From the NCBI GenBank assembly GCA_934699135.1, contig CAKUVM010000009.1, positions 1 to 45,816 on the forward strand: a DNA stretch of 45,816 bases. The letters are read 5' to 3'. Made by a program: the position numbers and the translations under genes. The notes below the pieces were generated by a model. That model did not search any database and was not told the DNA's origin. It was given only the letters and a program-made list of their open reading frames with translations. Origin of the DNA: an uncultured Bacteroidales bacterium (GTDB lineage Bacteria; Bacteroidota; Bacteroidia; Bacteroidales; Marinilabiliaceae). Numbering within the stretch: the stretch's first letter is position 1; the number at the start of each line of letters is the position of its first letter. Shown here in pieces: positions 16,700 to 24,357 of the stretch.

Positions 16700-17698
16700 A
16701 TGACAACAGAAGAACTTATGGCCCTGGGCGAGAGCATCAAGGCCGGCCACAACGCCACATTTTACGAGGCGCGCCGAGCAGCCCTCAGTGCCGACAAAAA
16801 GACACTCTATAGGGTGGCGGACGACCTGCGCCGCCACTTCCGCGGCGACCACTTCCAGACCTGCTCCATCATCAACGCCCGCTCCGGCCGATGCCCGGAG
16901 GACTGCAAATGGTGCGCGCAGAGCCACAAGCACCACACGGGCATTGACGAATACCCGCTCATTGAGGCCAAAGCCGCCGTGGACATGGCCCTCCACAACG
17001 CCAAGAAAGGCGTGGGCCGATTCTCGCTCGTCACAAGTGGCCGCAGGCTTACGGACAAAGAGATAGACCACGTGGTGGACATATTTCACAAAGTGGCGGA
17101 GCGGACAGACATTGACCTGTGCGCCTCAATGGGCCTGCTAACCAAGCCGCAGCTACAGAAACTCTATGACGCCGGCCTGCGCCACTACCACTGCAACGTG
17201 GAGAGCGCGCCGAGCTTCTTCCCCAGCCTATGCACCACCCACACCACAGAGGACAAGCTCCAGACCATACGCTGGGCCAAAGAGGTGGGCTTCGAGATAT
17301 GCTCCGGCGGCATCATTGGCATGGGCGAGAGCCTGGAGCAACGCGTGGAGATGGCCATATTCTTGCGCGACGACGTCGGGGCGACATCCATCCCCGTCAA
17401 CATCCTCATGCCAATCAAAGGCACCGCCCTGGAGAGCCGCCCGCCGCTCACGCCCGATGAGATCCTGACCGCCTTCGCCATCTTCCGCCTCTGCAACCCG
17501 CGGGCCGAGATCCGCATGGCGGGCGGGCGCGTCAAGCTCGCCGACCATCAGGCCGAGGCCCTGGCGTGCGGCGTGGACGCGTCAATTGTCGGCGACATGC
17601 TCACGACCACCGGCACCGGCGGCATTGATGACGACATGGGCCTCTTCCGCGGCTGCGGTCGCGACCCGAAGCCCGAATGGCAGGAGAGGAAAAAATAA
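16700..17698 (+). CDS. bioB: Biotin synthase
   Basis: A 332-residue radical-SAM enzyme that inserts sulfur into dethiobiotin. C65, C69 and C72 in GRCPEDCKWCAQS bind the radical-SAM [4Fe-4S] cluster, and later motifs (HYHCNVESAP, GGIIGMGES, NILMPIKGT, MAGGRV) are those of BioB. It is the first gene of a five-gene biotin cluster, and bioA starts 14 bases after its stop. No regulator gene or obvious operator was seen in the short upstream gap. Confidence 0.96.
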   Translation: MTTEELMALGESIKAGHNATFYEARRAALSADKKTLYRVADDLRRHFRGDHFQTCSIINARSGRCPEDCKWCAQSHKHHTGIDEYPLIEAKAAVDMALHNAKKGVGRFSLVTSGRRLTDKEIDHVVDIFHKVAERTDIDLCASMGLLTKPQLQKLYDAGLRHYHCNVESAPSFFPSLCTTHTTEDKLQTIRWAKEVGFEICSGGIIGMGESLEQRVEMAIFLRDDVGATSIPVNILMPIKGTALESRPPLTPDEILTAFAIFRLCNPRAEIRMAGGRVKLADHQAEALACGVDASIVGDMLTTTGTGGIDDDMGLFRGCGRDPKPEWQERKK

Positions 17699-17712
17699 AG
17701 CCCCGGCGAAAG

Positions 17713-18984
17713 ATGATTGACTACGACTTTGACCGCCAGCACCTCTGGCACCCCTACACCTCGGCCCTGAACCCGCTGCCATGCTATGGCGTGGAGCGCG
17801 CCGAGGGCGTATACATCCAGCTTGACGACGGGCGACGGCTCATTGACGGAATGAGCAGCTGGTGGTGCGCCGTCCACGGCTACAACAACCCCGCCCTCAA
17901 CGAGGCGGCAGAGAGGCAGCTTCACAAGATGAGCCACGTCATGTTCGGCGGCCTCACCCACGAGCCGGCCATAGAGCTGGGCAAGAGGCTCACGCGGCTG
18001 CTGCCCGAGCAGCCCTGGGTGTTCTATTCCGACTCCGGGTCCGTGAGCGTGGAGGTGGCCCTCAAGATGGCCATCCAATATCAGCACGCCACGGGCCACC
18101 CGGAGCGTTGCCAAATTGCCACCATACGCAGCGGCTATCACGGCGACACGTGGCACGCCATGAGCGTCTGCGACCCCGTGACGGGCATGCACGGCCTCTT
18201 CAGCGGCCAACTGCCGGCGCAACACTTCGCCCCTGCGCCGCGGGTGAGGTTCGCAGATGAGTGGGACGACACGGACCTCGACCCCATGCGACAGATTGTC
18301 AGCCAACACGGCAAGAGGCTCGCGGCCATAATCCTGGAGCCAATTGTGCAAGGGGCGGGCGGCATGCGGTTTTATCACCCCGAATATCTGCGCGGCGTCC
18401 GCCGCCTGTGCGACGAGAACGGCCTGCTGCTCATAGCCGACGAGATTGCCACGGGCTTCGGCCGCACGGGCAAGCTCTTCGCCTGCCAACACGCGGACGT
18501 GACGGCAGACATCGTGACCATAGGCAAGGCGTTGACGGGCGGCTACGTGAGTTTCGCCGCCACGCTTTGCACCGACCGCGTGGCCAAGGGCATCTCTGGC
18601 GGCGAGGCGGGCTGCTTCATGCACGGGCCTACGTTTATGGGCAACCCGTTGGCCTGCGCCGTGGCCTGCGCCTCGATAGATGAGCTGCTGCGCCACGACT
18701 GGCAGTCGAAAATTGGCCACATTGAGGCCATCTTGCGCGAAGAGCTGACACCCCTGGCCGCGCTGTCGCAGGTGGCGGACGTCAGGGTGCTGGGCGCCAT
18801 TGGCGTGGTTGAGACGCGCAAGCCCGTCGACATGGCGCGGCTGCAAAAGGTCTTTGTGGAAAACGGCGTGTGGATCAGGCCTTTTGGCAGACTGGTATAC
18901 GTGATGCCGCAATACATAATTCAAGATGACGAGCTGCGCCGCCTTTGCCACGGGCTGGAGGCTGGGGTTCGCACAATGGACTAA
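17713..18984 (+). CDS. bioA: Adenosylmethionine-8-amino-7-oxononanoate aminotransferase
   Basis: A 423-residue class III PLP aminotransferase that converts KAPA to DAPA with S-adenosylmethionine as amino donor. The N-terminus DRQHLWHPYTSA and the segment MSSWWCAVHGYNNP are BioA signatures. DEIATGFGRTGKLFA binds PLP, and K272 in TIGKALTGGY is the Schiff-base lysine. The frame is also open from 17677, overlapping bioB by 22 bases; ATG 17713 is preferred because it follows a GAAAG-rich stretch and begins just before the conserved core. It is followed by bioF after 15 bases. Confidence 0.95.
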   Translation: MIDYDFDRQHLWHPYTSALNPLPCYGVERAEGVYIQLDDGRRLIDGMSSWWCAVHGYNNPALNEAAERQLHKMSHVMFGGLTHEPAIELGKRLTRLLPEQPWVFYSDSGSVSVEVALKMAIQYQHATGHPERCQIATIRSGYHGDTWHAMSVCDPVTGMHGLFSGQLPAQHFAPAPRVRFADEWDDTDLDPMRQIVSQHGKRLAAIILEPIVQGAGGMRFYHPEYLRGVRRLCDENGLLLIADEIATGFGRTGKLFACQHADVTADIVTIGKALTGGYVSFAATLCTDRVAKGISGGEAGCFMHGPTFMGNPLACAVACASIDELLRHDWQSKIGHIEAILREELTPLAALSQVADVRVLGAIGVVETRKPVDMARLQKVFVENGVWIRPFGRLVYVMPQYIIQDDELRRLCHGLEAGVRTMD

Positions 18985-18999
18985 GACGCGACGGCAGAT

Positions 19000-20133
19000 A
19001 TGATAGACATTGAAAAAGAGCTGAATAAACTACGCCAAGCCGACTGCCTCCGCACACTGCCCACAGCCGCCCACGGCACCATGGTGAACCTCTCCACAAA
19101 CGACTACCTGGGCCTGGCCGACCGCGCCGACCTGATGGATGAGTTCTTGGGACGATACACCCCCCGGACAAGCTCAATGAGCGCGTCGTCTAGCCGCCTG
19201 CTGACAGGCAACCATGCCGAATATGCGGAGTTGGAGGCCGAGCTGTCTGACCTGTACGGCGGGCGAGCCGCCCTCGTCTTCAACTGCGGCTACCACGCCA
19301 ACGCGGGCATCCTGCCCGCGTTGGCCGACAAGGATGACACCGTGATTGCCGACAAGCTGATCCACGCCAGCCTGATAGACGGCATGCGCCTCTGCGCCGC
19401 CAATGGCACGAGCACCTTGAGATTCAACCACAACGACATGACCCACTTGCGGCGCCTGCTGGAGCGGGGCAAAGGCGCGGGCGGGCGCACATTCGTGGTG
19501 GTGGAGAGCATATATAGCATGGACGGAGACAAGGCCCCGCTAGCGGAGCTGGCCGAGATGCGCCGCCAATACGGATTTTGGCTCTATGTGGACGAGGCTC
19601 ATGGCGTGGGCGCGAGAGGGCGCGAGGGAGAGGGCCTCTTGGGCGAGCTTGGCCTCTTGGGCGAGGCCGACGTCATTGTCGGCACATGCGGCAAGGCTTT
19701 GGCCTCGGAGGGGGCGTGGGCCGTCACGTCTCCCGCCGTGCGGGAGTGGCTCGTCAACCGTTGCCGGACACTGATATTCACCACAGGGCTGCCGCCCATC
19801 AATGTGGCATGGACCCGCCACATCATTCGCCATGCGCGCGGCATGGCTGGCGAGCGCGCCCACCTGCAAGAGCTGGGGCGGTGGCTGACAGAGAGCCTGA
19901 GCTGCGCCACAGATCCGATGGAGGCCACGCACATTGTGCCATACCTCTGTGGCGAGAACGCCACCGCCGTGGCCTTGGCCGCCAAACTGCGCTCCGAGGG
20001 ATTTTACGTGCTGCCCATCCGCCACCCCACAGTGCCTCTTGGCCAAGCCAGGTTGCGGCTCTCGCTGAAAGCCAATATGACAAAAGATGAGCTGTCGCCC
20101 CTCGTCAGCATCATAAAAAACTCATTATCATGA
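19000..20133 (+). CDS. bioF: 8-amino-7-oxononanoate synthase
   Basis: A 377-residue alpha-oxoamine synthase that condenses pimeloyl-ACP (or -CoA) with alanine to give KAPA. STNDYLGLAD, SSRLLTGNHAEYAELE, DEAHGVGARGREG and the PLP lysine K232 in GTCGKALASEG are present. In many relatives the residue two before that lysine is Phe (GTFGK); here it is Cys. The stop overlaps the bioG start as ATGA (20130-20133), indicating translational coupling. Another alpha-oxoamine synthase is excluded by the operon context. Confidence 0.93.
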   Translation: MIDIEKELNKLRQADCLRTLPTAAHGTMVNLSTNDYLGLADRADLMDEFLGRYTPRTSSMSASSSRLLTGNHAEYAELEAELSDLYGGRAALVFNCGYHANAGILPALADKDDTVIADKLIHASLIDGMRLCAANGTSTLRFNHNDMTHLRRLLERGKGAGGRTFVVVESIYSMDGDKAPLAELAEMRRQYGFWLYVDEAHGVGARGREGEGLLGELGLLGEADVIVGTCGKALASEGAWAVTSPAVREWLVNRCRTLIFTTGLPPINVAWTRHIIRHARGMAGERAHLQELGRWLTESLSCATDPMEATHIVPYLCGENATAVALAAKLRSEGFYVLPIRHPTVPLGQARLRLSLKANMTKDELSPLVSIIKNSLS

Positions 20134-20756
20134 GGCATTGCCAGATACGGACGGCAGACAGCCGCATTGCCACGCTCTGGTTTTTGGGCTGGGGCTTTGA
20201 CAGCCATATTGCGGACTTCCTGCCCGACGAGGGCAACGTCATTGCCCTATGGGACTACACGACTCTGGAAGACAAGGCGCTGGACCTCTCTCCTTGGCAA
20301 GAGGTGGAGGTGAAGGCCTGGTCGATGGGAGTATGGGCGGCCGAGACGTTTTTGAGGCTTCACCCCGATGTTAGAGTGAAAAAAGCCACGGCCATTTGTG
20401 GCACGCCTGCGCCCGCCGACCCGAGCCTAGGCATTGGGGCAGATGCCATACGGCTCACAATAGACCATTTTGACGAGGCCAACCGAGACAAATTCGCCCG
20501 CAAGATTGCCCTTAGCCCACAACTGACGCCCACAGTGCGCGCCTTGCTGGCATATCGCGACACGGCCGACCAAAAGGCCGAACTTGAAGCCATACTGGCG
20601 GCGCAAGCTGACAGCGACGAGACGAGCCACCGTACATGGGACGTGGCGGTGACGAGCCGGCGCGACCGCATATTCCCACCCGCCGCCCAACGCCTCTGGT
20701 GGGCCACACACGCCAAAGAGACAGAAGAACGCGACTGCCCGCACTGGCCATTTTGA
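20130..20756 (+). CDS. bioG: Pimeloyl-ACP methyl ester esterase BioG
   Basis: A 208-residue alpha/beta hydrolase of the DUF452/BioG family, which cleaves the methyl ester of pimeloyl-ACP so that BioF can use it. GWGFD (20-24) is the family's N-terminal signature and S65 in WSMGVW is the nucleophile. A D-R-I-F-P segment and a final HWPF, where BioG proteins typically end, are near the C-terminus. It lies between bioF and bioC, as in other Bacteroidetes. BioH is a different family and does not fit. Confidence 0.92.
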   Translation: MRHCQIRTADSRIATLWFLGWGFDSHIADFLPDEGNVIALWDYTTLEDKALDLSPWQEVEVKAWSMGVWAAETFLRLHPDVRVKKATAICGTPAPADPSLGIGADAIRLTIDHFDEANRDKFARKIALSPQLTPTVRALLAYRDTADQKAELEAILAAQADSDETSHRTWDVAVTSRRDRIFPPAAQRLWWATHAKETEERDCPHWPF

Positions 20757-20760
20757 TACC

Positions 20761-21495
20761 GTGGAAAAGGCTAAACGAAAGAAAAGGGACGTAGGCCAAC
20801 GCTTTGGCGACAGCTCCGCCACCTACGACGAAGTGGCCACCGTGCAGCGATCAGCCGCCTTGCGGCTAGCCGCCGAGGCCTCCCGCTGGATTCCACAGGG
20901 GGCGAGCGTGCTGGAGATTGGCTGCGGCACAGGCACGCTGACAGAGGCCATCGCGCGAGCGTGCCGCCCAAAACGCATGATCATTAACGACCTGAGCGAC
21001 AAGATGCTTTCCGCGGCCATAAGCCGCACGGCGCATTTCGCGCCAGGCACAGACGTGACCCCATGGGAAGCTGACGCCGAGACGACAGAGTGGCCAGCGG
21101 CCGACGTCATAGTGTCGGCCTCGGCCGCCCAATGGTTTGCGTCGCCGCTCCGCTTCGTCTCCAAAGCCGCACGGGCATTGCCACGCGGCGGCACTGTGGC
21201 CTTGGTGACGTATGGGCCACAGACATTCAAGGAGTTGCGGGGAGGAGAACCAAACAGTTACCCCACCCTCGAAGAGTGGGGCGCAGAATTCAAAAAGAAT
21301 GGATTCGACATAAAACTGTCAGGCAGGACGTTTGAGACGCAACATTTTGCGTCTCGCACCTCCATGCTTCGCATGATGGCCATGAGCGGCATCGGCACAC
21401 GCCTGCCAGGGCAATCAACAGCCAACCTCGGTGGCGTGAGTGAGCTTACGTGGGAGATCCTCAGCCTAGTGGCCTTATTGGGGTCGATCCCCTAG
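20761..21495 (+). CDS. bioC: Malonyl-ACP O-methyltransferase BioC
   Basis: A 244-residue SAM methyltransferase that caps malonyl-ACP so that the fatty-acid machinery can build pimeloyl-ACP. RFGDSSATYDEVATVQR at the N-terminus is typical of BioC, LEIGCGTGTLT (51-61) is the SAM site, and VSASAAQWF is the post-I motif region. The start is GTG at 20761, four bases after bioG. The C-terminus GGVSELTWEILSLVALL resembles the usual ending but is short. The last four bases CTAG give stop codons to both bioC and the convergent Rpn gene. No bioD follows. Confidence 0.9.
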   Translation: MEKAKRKKRDVGQRFGDSSATYDEVATVQRSAALRLAAEASRWIPQGASVLEIGCGTGTLTEAIARACRPKRMIINDLSDKMLSAAISRTAHFAPGTDVTPWEADAETTEWPAADVIVSASAAQWFASPLRFVSKAARALPRGGTVALVTYGPQTFKELRGGEPNSYPTLEEWGAEFKKNGFDIKLSGRTFETQHFASRTSMLRMMAMSGIGTRLPGQSTANLGGVSELTWEILSLVALLGSIP

Positions 21496-22430
21496 CCCTC
21501 GGCCGCCAAGGCCTCAACCTCGGACTCAGACAGTCCCGTGGCCTGCGCCACCGAGGCGGACTCCATGCCCATGGCCAACAGTTTGCGGGCAATGCCGGCC
21601 GAGGCTCTGCTAGCCCCCTCTGCCATCCCCTCCTTGCGCCCAATCTCCAGACCTTTGCGCAGACCCTCGCGCATGCCATCGCCTCGGCTTGTCTCCAGCA
21701 CGCTGCGCTGCATCCGCAGGGCCTCCATATGCGCCAGGAAAGACCGCCGGTCGGAGGCGTTCATTGAACTGAAAAGCATACAACGCCTAGCCTCAACAAG
21801 GCCGGGGGTCTGCGACTTGTCGCTTATGTAGCCGTCTTTGAGAAACTTGACCCACTCGTCTAGTGGCGTGACGGCCACCTTGTCAAAGTCGTTGACGCGC
21901 AAGATGTAATATTCGGGAAACAGGTCGCCCGCCATATGATCTCCGCCGCCCGTGCCGAAAAAAGCCTCGGACTGACGCCGCGTGAGGCGCAGGTGGTCAT
22001 ACGGCTCGTGCAGGCTCACGAAGTCGGTGGTGCCGTGATAGACATAGTCGCCGCCCTGCCCCAGCTCAAAATACACAATGTTGACGGAGTAGACCTTGCG
22101 GATTTTACTGTAGGCGTCGCCCAGACCTATGTATTCCGTTATGGTCTTGGACACGCCGTAGAGCATGCGGTGGAAATAGTCCAGTTGGTGAGAGTTCTGA
22201 ATCTCGACAATGGTGAGCGACCCGTCATCGCTCTCGGCCAACATGTCCACCATGTTGAACTTGTCCATCTCGCCCTCTTGGTTTCCCTCGCTCTCCAGAA
22301 AGCGCACAATGTGGAAGTCGCGGCCTATGAGCGATGACAGCAGACCCTCAATGACGGCGTGGTTCGCCTTGTTGCTGAGCAGGCGCTTCATGGCCCAATC
22401 GAAGCCCACATATTTTGGTTCCATCGGCAT
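21492..22430 (-). CDS. Rpn-family recombination-promoting nuclease / putative transposase
   Basis: About 312 residues of the Rpn/PD-(D/E)XK nuclease family. YVGFDWAMKRLL opens the domain. The active-site pattern is D in NMVDMLAES, then E-x-Q in TIVEIQNSHQLDYFHRMLYG. A charged helix with G-x-E/K-x-G repeats (REGLRKGLEIGRKEG) and a C-terminal helical unit (LAMGMESASVAQATGLSESE) follow. The frame is open far upstream, but ATG 22430 or 22424 starts the conserved domain and lies just downstream of the divergent promoter region. Related E. coli proteins cleave DNA and act in recombination and phage defence. GC content is like the host genes, so this copy is long resident. Confidence 0.85.
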   Translation of the reverse strand: MPMEPKYVGFDWAMKRLLSNKANHAVIEGLLSSLIGRDFHIVRFLESEGNQEGEMDKFNMVDMLAESDDGSLTIVEIQNSHQLDYFHRMLYGVSKTITEYIGLGDAYSKIRKVYSVNIVYFELGQGGDYVYHGTTDFVSLHEPYDHLRLTRRQSEAFFGTGGGDHMAGDLFPEYYILRVNDFDKVAVTPLDEWVKFLKDGYISDKSQTPGLVEARRCMLFSSMNASDRRSFLAHMEALRMQRSVLETSRGDGMREGLRKGLEIGRKEGMAEGASRASAGIARKLLAMGMESASVAQATGLSESEVEALAAEG

Positions 22431-22471
22431 ACGGCGTATCTTTATCGCACCTAAGGTAAGATAATTTTCCC

Positions 22472-22479
22472 TACGTTTG
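22472..22479 (+). promoter_or_regulatory. -7 box of rsgA (divergent with the Rpn gene)
   Basis: TACGTTTG matches TAnnTTTG exactly and is followed by C, 29 bases before ATG 22508. On the opposite strand TACCTTAG at 22451-22458 is a one-mismatch -7 box for the Rpn gene, with TTGG 21 bases upstream of it. Confidence 0.55.
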
Positions 22480-22507
22480 CCAACCATCACGAAACAGCAA
22501 TAACACG

Positions 22508-23452
22508 ATGCCCGAACAAGGAACAGTGATCCGCTCCACAGGTAGCGCATATACGGTAAGGACCGATGACGGCGCGACACGGGAGTGCCGCCTGAAAGGG
22601 CGAATGCGCCTGAGCGGCTCACGCAGCACAAACCCGGTGGCGGTCGGAGACCGCGTGAAAATATCGTCAGACGGCGCCGACAGCGTGATTTCCGAGGTGT
22701 GCGACAGGCGCAACTTCATCGTCCGCCGATCAGCCAACTTGAGCAAAGAGAGCCACGTCATTGCCGCCAATGTGGATCAGGCCCTGCTCGTGACCACAAT
22801 CAACCACCCGGAGACTTCCACCGTCTTCATTGACAGGTTCTTGGCCTCGGCCGAGGCCTATGGCGTGGATGTGATAATAGCCTTCAACAAGACAGACCTC
22901 TACACAGCCGACGAGATGGCCGAGCTGGAATATCGCGAGGCGGTCTATGGCCACATAGGCTACAAGACGCTTCGCCTCTCGGCCTCGACGGGCGAAGGTC
23001 TTGACAACGTGAAAGAGCTGCTGCGCGGCAAACTCACCGCCATAGCCGGGCACTCCGGCGTTGGCAAGTCGACACTCGTGAACCGCCTGGAGCCCGGACT
23101 TGACATCCGCACCTCGGCCATAAGCGAAGCCAACAACAGCGGGAGGCACACAACGACGTTTGCGGAGATGCACCACCTCTCCTTTGACGCGGACATAATA
23201 GACACGCCCGGGATCAGAGGATTCGGAATCATAAACATAGGCCGCTCGGAGATGGCGCACTACTTCCGAGACATTTTCCGCGCCAGCCAAGGGTGCCGCT
23301 ATCCCGACTGCACCCACACCCACGAGCCGGGCTGCGCCGTGATAGAGGCCGTGGAGAGGGGAGACATCGCCCCGACGCGTTATGAGAGCTACATCAACAT
23401 TATGAACGAGGACGATGGCAAATATCGCGAGGGTGGCCAGCCTCGCAGATAG
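22508..23452 (+). CDS. rsgA: Ribosome small subunit-dependent GTPase A
   Basis: A 314-residue circularly permuted GTPase that helps mature the 30S subunit. An OB-fold occupies about residues 1-75, then the permuted order G4 (FNKTD, 126-130), G1 P-loop GHSGVGKST (181-189), G2 threonines (GRHTTT) and G3 DTPGIRGFG. The C-terminal zinc site is C263, C268, H270 and C276. Length and motifs are complete. Confidence 0.96.
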   Translation: MPEQGTVIRSTGSAYTVRTDDGATRECRLKGRMRLSGSRSTNPVAVGDRVKISSDGADSVISEVCDRRNFIVRRSANLSKESHVIAANVDQALLVTTINHPETSTVFIDRFLASAEAYGVDVIIAFNKTDLYTADEMAELEYREAVYGHIGYKTLRLSASTGEGLDNVKELLRGKLTAIAGHSGVGKSTLVNRLEPGLDIRTSAISEANNSGRHTTTFAEMHHLSFDADIIDTPGIRGFGIINIGRSEMAHYFRDIFRASQGCRYPDCTHTHEPGCAVIEAVERGDIAPTRYESYINIMNEDDGKYREGGQPRR

Positions 23453-23577
23453 CCCCAAAAAAATGGCCAGATGGGGACAAAAAATTGCGTCCTTTGTTAT
23501 TTGGAATATTTAAATGATACCGCTAATTTAGAGGCTGAATAATTCAAGCATAGAAAAACCACGCACCATTGCCTCTT

Positions 23578-24357
23578 ATGGACGGAAATGTGGTCTTGGC
23601 CCTGGCCATACCGGTCTTGGGAACGACTCTCGGCTCGGCGTTCGTCTTCCTGATGCGCGGGTCGATGCCTCGCCGTGCGGAGAAAGCCCTGCTGGGCTTC
23701 GCGTCGGGCGTGATGGTGGCGGCCTCGGTGTGGTCGCTGCTGATTCCCAGCATGAAGATGACGGCCGGCAATGGCCAGTGGGCCTCGGCGCCCGCGGCCA
23801 TAGGCTTCGCCCTGGGTATGGGCTTCCTGCTCCTGATAGACACTTTCACGCCCCACCTCCATGCCGTCGGCGACAAGCCCGAGGGCGTGAGGTCTCATTT
23901 GTCCAAGGCCTCGATGCTCGCGTTGGCCGTGGCCATACACAACTTGCCGGAGGGCATGGCCGTGGGCGTGGTGGTGGCCGACGCCATTGACACTGGCGGC
24001 GTGACGGCCGCGGGCGTGTGGGCTGTGAGCCTGGGCATAGCCATACAGAACATCCCGGAGGGGGCCATAATATCCATGCCGCTGAAGGCCGCGGGTGGCG
24101 GGGCGTGGCGCTCGTTTGGCATAGGCACGCTGAGCGGCCTCGTGGAGCCGGTGGGCGCATTGGCAGTCATGGCCCTCGCGGAAGTCATGAAAGGCGCGTT
24201 GCCCTATCTGCTGGGCTTCGCGGCCGGAGCCATGCTCTACGTTGTGGTGGAGGAGCTTATCCCCGAGGCTTCGGCGGGCAAGCACTCCAACGTCTCCACC
24301 ATAGGTTTCGGCGCGGGTTTCATCCTTATGATGATGTTGGACACCATATTGTCATGA
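23578..24357 (+). CDS. ZIP-family metal transporter
   Basis: A 259-residue inner-membrane protein with about eight helices. The ZIP metal-binding helices are visible: HNLPEGMAVG in helix 4 and QNIPEGAIIS in helix 5, where H/N, E and Q/N residues line the metal site. ZIP proteins import Zn(II), Fe(II) or other divalent metals into the cytoplasm. ATG 23578 is preferred over TTG 23569. The stop overlaps the start of the TonB-dependent receptor gene as ATGA (24354-24357), so the two products are made together; this links periplasm-to-cytoplasm transport with outer-membrane uptake. Confidence 0.92.
   Translation: MDGNVVLALAIPVLGTTLGSAFVFLMRGSMPRRAEKALLGFASGVMVAASVWSLLIPSMKMTAGNGQWASAPAAIGFALGMGFLLLIDTFTPHLHAVGDKPEGVRSHLSKASMLALAVAIHNLPEGMAVGVVVADAIDTGGVTAAGVWAVSLGIAIQNIPEGAIISMPLKAAGGGAWRSFGIGTLSGLVEPVGALAVMALAEVMKGALPYLLGFAAGAMLYVVVEELIPEASAGKHSNVSTIGFGAGFILMMMLDTILS

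Noticed and set aside
17548..18951. 467-residue minus-strand open frame over bioA
   Set aside because: Antisense to a complete aminotransferase with intact active-site motifs; another mirror of GC-rich codon use.
23453..23577. Possible riboswitch or metal-regulator operator before the ZIP gene
   Set aside because: The 125 bases show no recognisable conserved fold; TAATTTAG at 23524-23531 could be a weak -7 box, but no Fur or Zur-type palindrome was convincing.
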